DNA of 5,956 nucleotides from Actinomycetota bacterium (GTDB lineage: Bacteria > Actinomycetota > Actinomycetes > Actinomycetales > Microbacteriaceae), in the NCBI GenBank assembly GCA_009703545.1, contig WLFX01000068.1, positions 1-5,956 of the forward strand, read 5' to 3'. Positions within the stretch are counted from its first letter, which is position 1. Each line of letters starts with the position of its first letter. The notes under the pieces were generated by a model. That model did not search any database, was not told where the DNA came from, and saw only the letters and a list, made by a program, of their open reading frames with translations. A program made the translations under genes and the position numbers. This document shows, piece after piece, positions 5,475-5,956 of this stretch.

Positions 5475-5908
5475 TACTTTTTCGTGCCGAGAACCTCGGA
5501 CACGTCGACACCCGCGATGAGGCAGGACGACACCAGGGCACCGACCGCGGCGATCGAGGCTTGCATGCGCTCTTGCGTCGCTCCGGCGAGGTCGTAATAG
5601 ACGGTTGAGTCGGCGTCGAGGCCCTTCTCAAGTGCTTCTTTCAGGTCTTTGCTCGTCGCGAGCTCTTTGGCTTTTTCGTAGGCGACGAGAAGTTCGTTGC
5701 GGCTCTTGTTGAACGCCGTGGCGACGTCTTCGGTTAGTCCCTTCGGGTCTTTCGCGACCTCGACGATGACGGCGACGGTCTGCAGCATTGATTTCTGCGC
5801 TTGCGACCAGACGGTGCAGGCCTCTTTATCGCCAGGGTCCGCCGCGGTGGTGCATCCCGACAGGACGAGGGCAGAGGACAGGGCGATGGCGGTGACGATT
5901 CGGCGCAT
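5474..5908 (-). CDS. Small lipoprotein of unknown function
   Basis: From ATG at 5908 the product is 144 aa. It opens with a textbook lipoprotein signal: basic MRR, a hydrophobic stretch, and the lipobox LSGC with the lipidated cysteine at residue 19. Signal peptidase II would cleave before C19, leaving a membrane-anchored extracytoplasmic protein of about 126 residues. The mature part is predicted largely helical and rich in Ala, Lys and Glu. Two further cysteines, C31 and C129, sit near its ends and could form a disulfide that closes a helical bundle. GAGG lies only 2 nt before the ATG, a tight spacing. An in-frame TTG at 5932 would add eight residues before the RR and is less likely. It is translationally coupled to the downstream methyltransferase gene through TAATG. 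No known binding or catalytic motif was seen. Confidence 0.83.
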   Translation of the reverse strand: MRRIVTAIALSSALVLSGCTTAADPGDKEACTVWSQAQKSMLQTVAVIVEVAKDPKGLTEDVATAFNKSRNELLVAYEKAKELATSKDLKEALEKGLDADSTVYYDLAGATQERMQASIAAVGALVSSCLIAGVDVSEVLGTKK

Positions 5909-5956
5909 GACCTCAACTTTACCGCCGAGCAACCTGCCCGCCGCGATAAACTCGAC

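Noticed and set aside
1..5956. CRISPR array, tRNA, rRNA, transposase or attachment-site signals
   Set aside because: I read both strands for direct repeats with regular spacers, cloverleaf or TTC-arm sequence, and transposase motifs and found none.

Overview
This window looks like chromosomal DNA from a high-GC actinobacterium, most likely a member of Microbacteriaceae or a relative. The pointers are the tRNA-modification genes miaB and miaA in tandem, a dapF-family gene downstream of them (the order known from actinobacteria such as Mycobacterium), the actinobacterial-style arginine-rich C-terminal tail of MiaB, and the use of GTG and TTG starts. The family assignment is from memory of these proteins, not from a search.

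Layout. Bases 1-981 hold the 3' two-thirds of miaB, followed after 2 nt by miaA (984-1895). A 168-nt gap (1896-2063) follows. It is densely structured and reads as a riboswitch of the SAM-I/SAM-IV clan, with a possible promoter at its 5' edge and two further hairpins before a good ribosome binding site. Downstream, on the same strand and tightly packed, come gene A (2064-2861), gene B (2854-3483, 8-nt overlap), a dapF-like gene (3493-4266) and gene C (4303-4881). A and B are paralogues of an uncharacterised family with a CxCG, PGHRD, CxxCG, H..CPQ signature. C is unrelated in sequence but also has a CxH/CxxC cysteine cluster near its N-terminus. The dapF-like protein keeps the N-terminal catalytic cysteine but has no cysteine in its C-terminal half, so it lacks the second catalytic base of diaminopimelate epimerase.

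On the minus strand, converging on gene C and sharing 4 nt of stop codons with it, is an RsmC-like methyltransferase (4878-5474). It is translationally coupled (TAATG) to an upstream lipoprotein gene (5474-5908).

How the parts may work together. MiaB uses SAM and MiaA supplies its isopentenyl-adenosine substrate, so the first two genes form a known tRNA A37 modification unit. The A-B-dapF-like-C block is lower in GC than miaA where sampled and sits inside an otherwise conserved neighbourhood. If the leader is a SAM sensor, the block would be controlled by SAM or methionine status. A DapF relative in the same transcription unit would fit a link to the aspartate family (methionine/lysine), but the functions of A, B and C cannot be read from the sequence.
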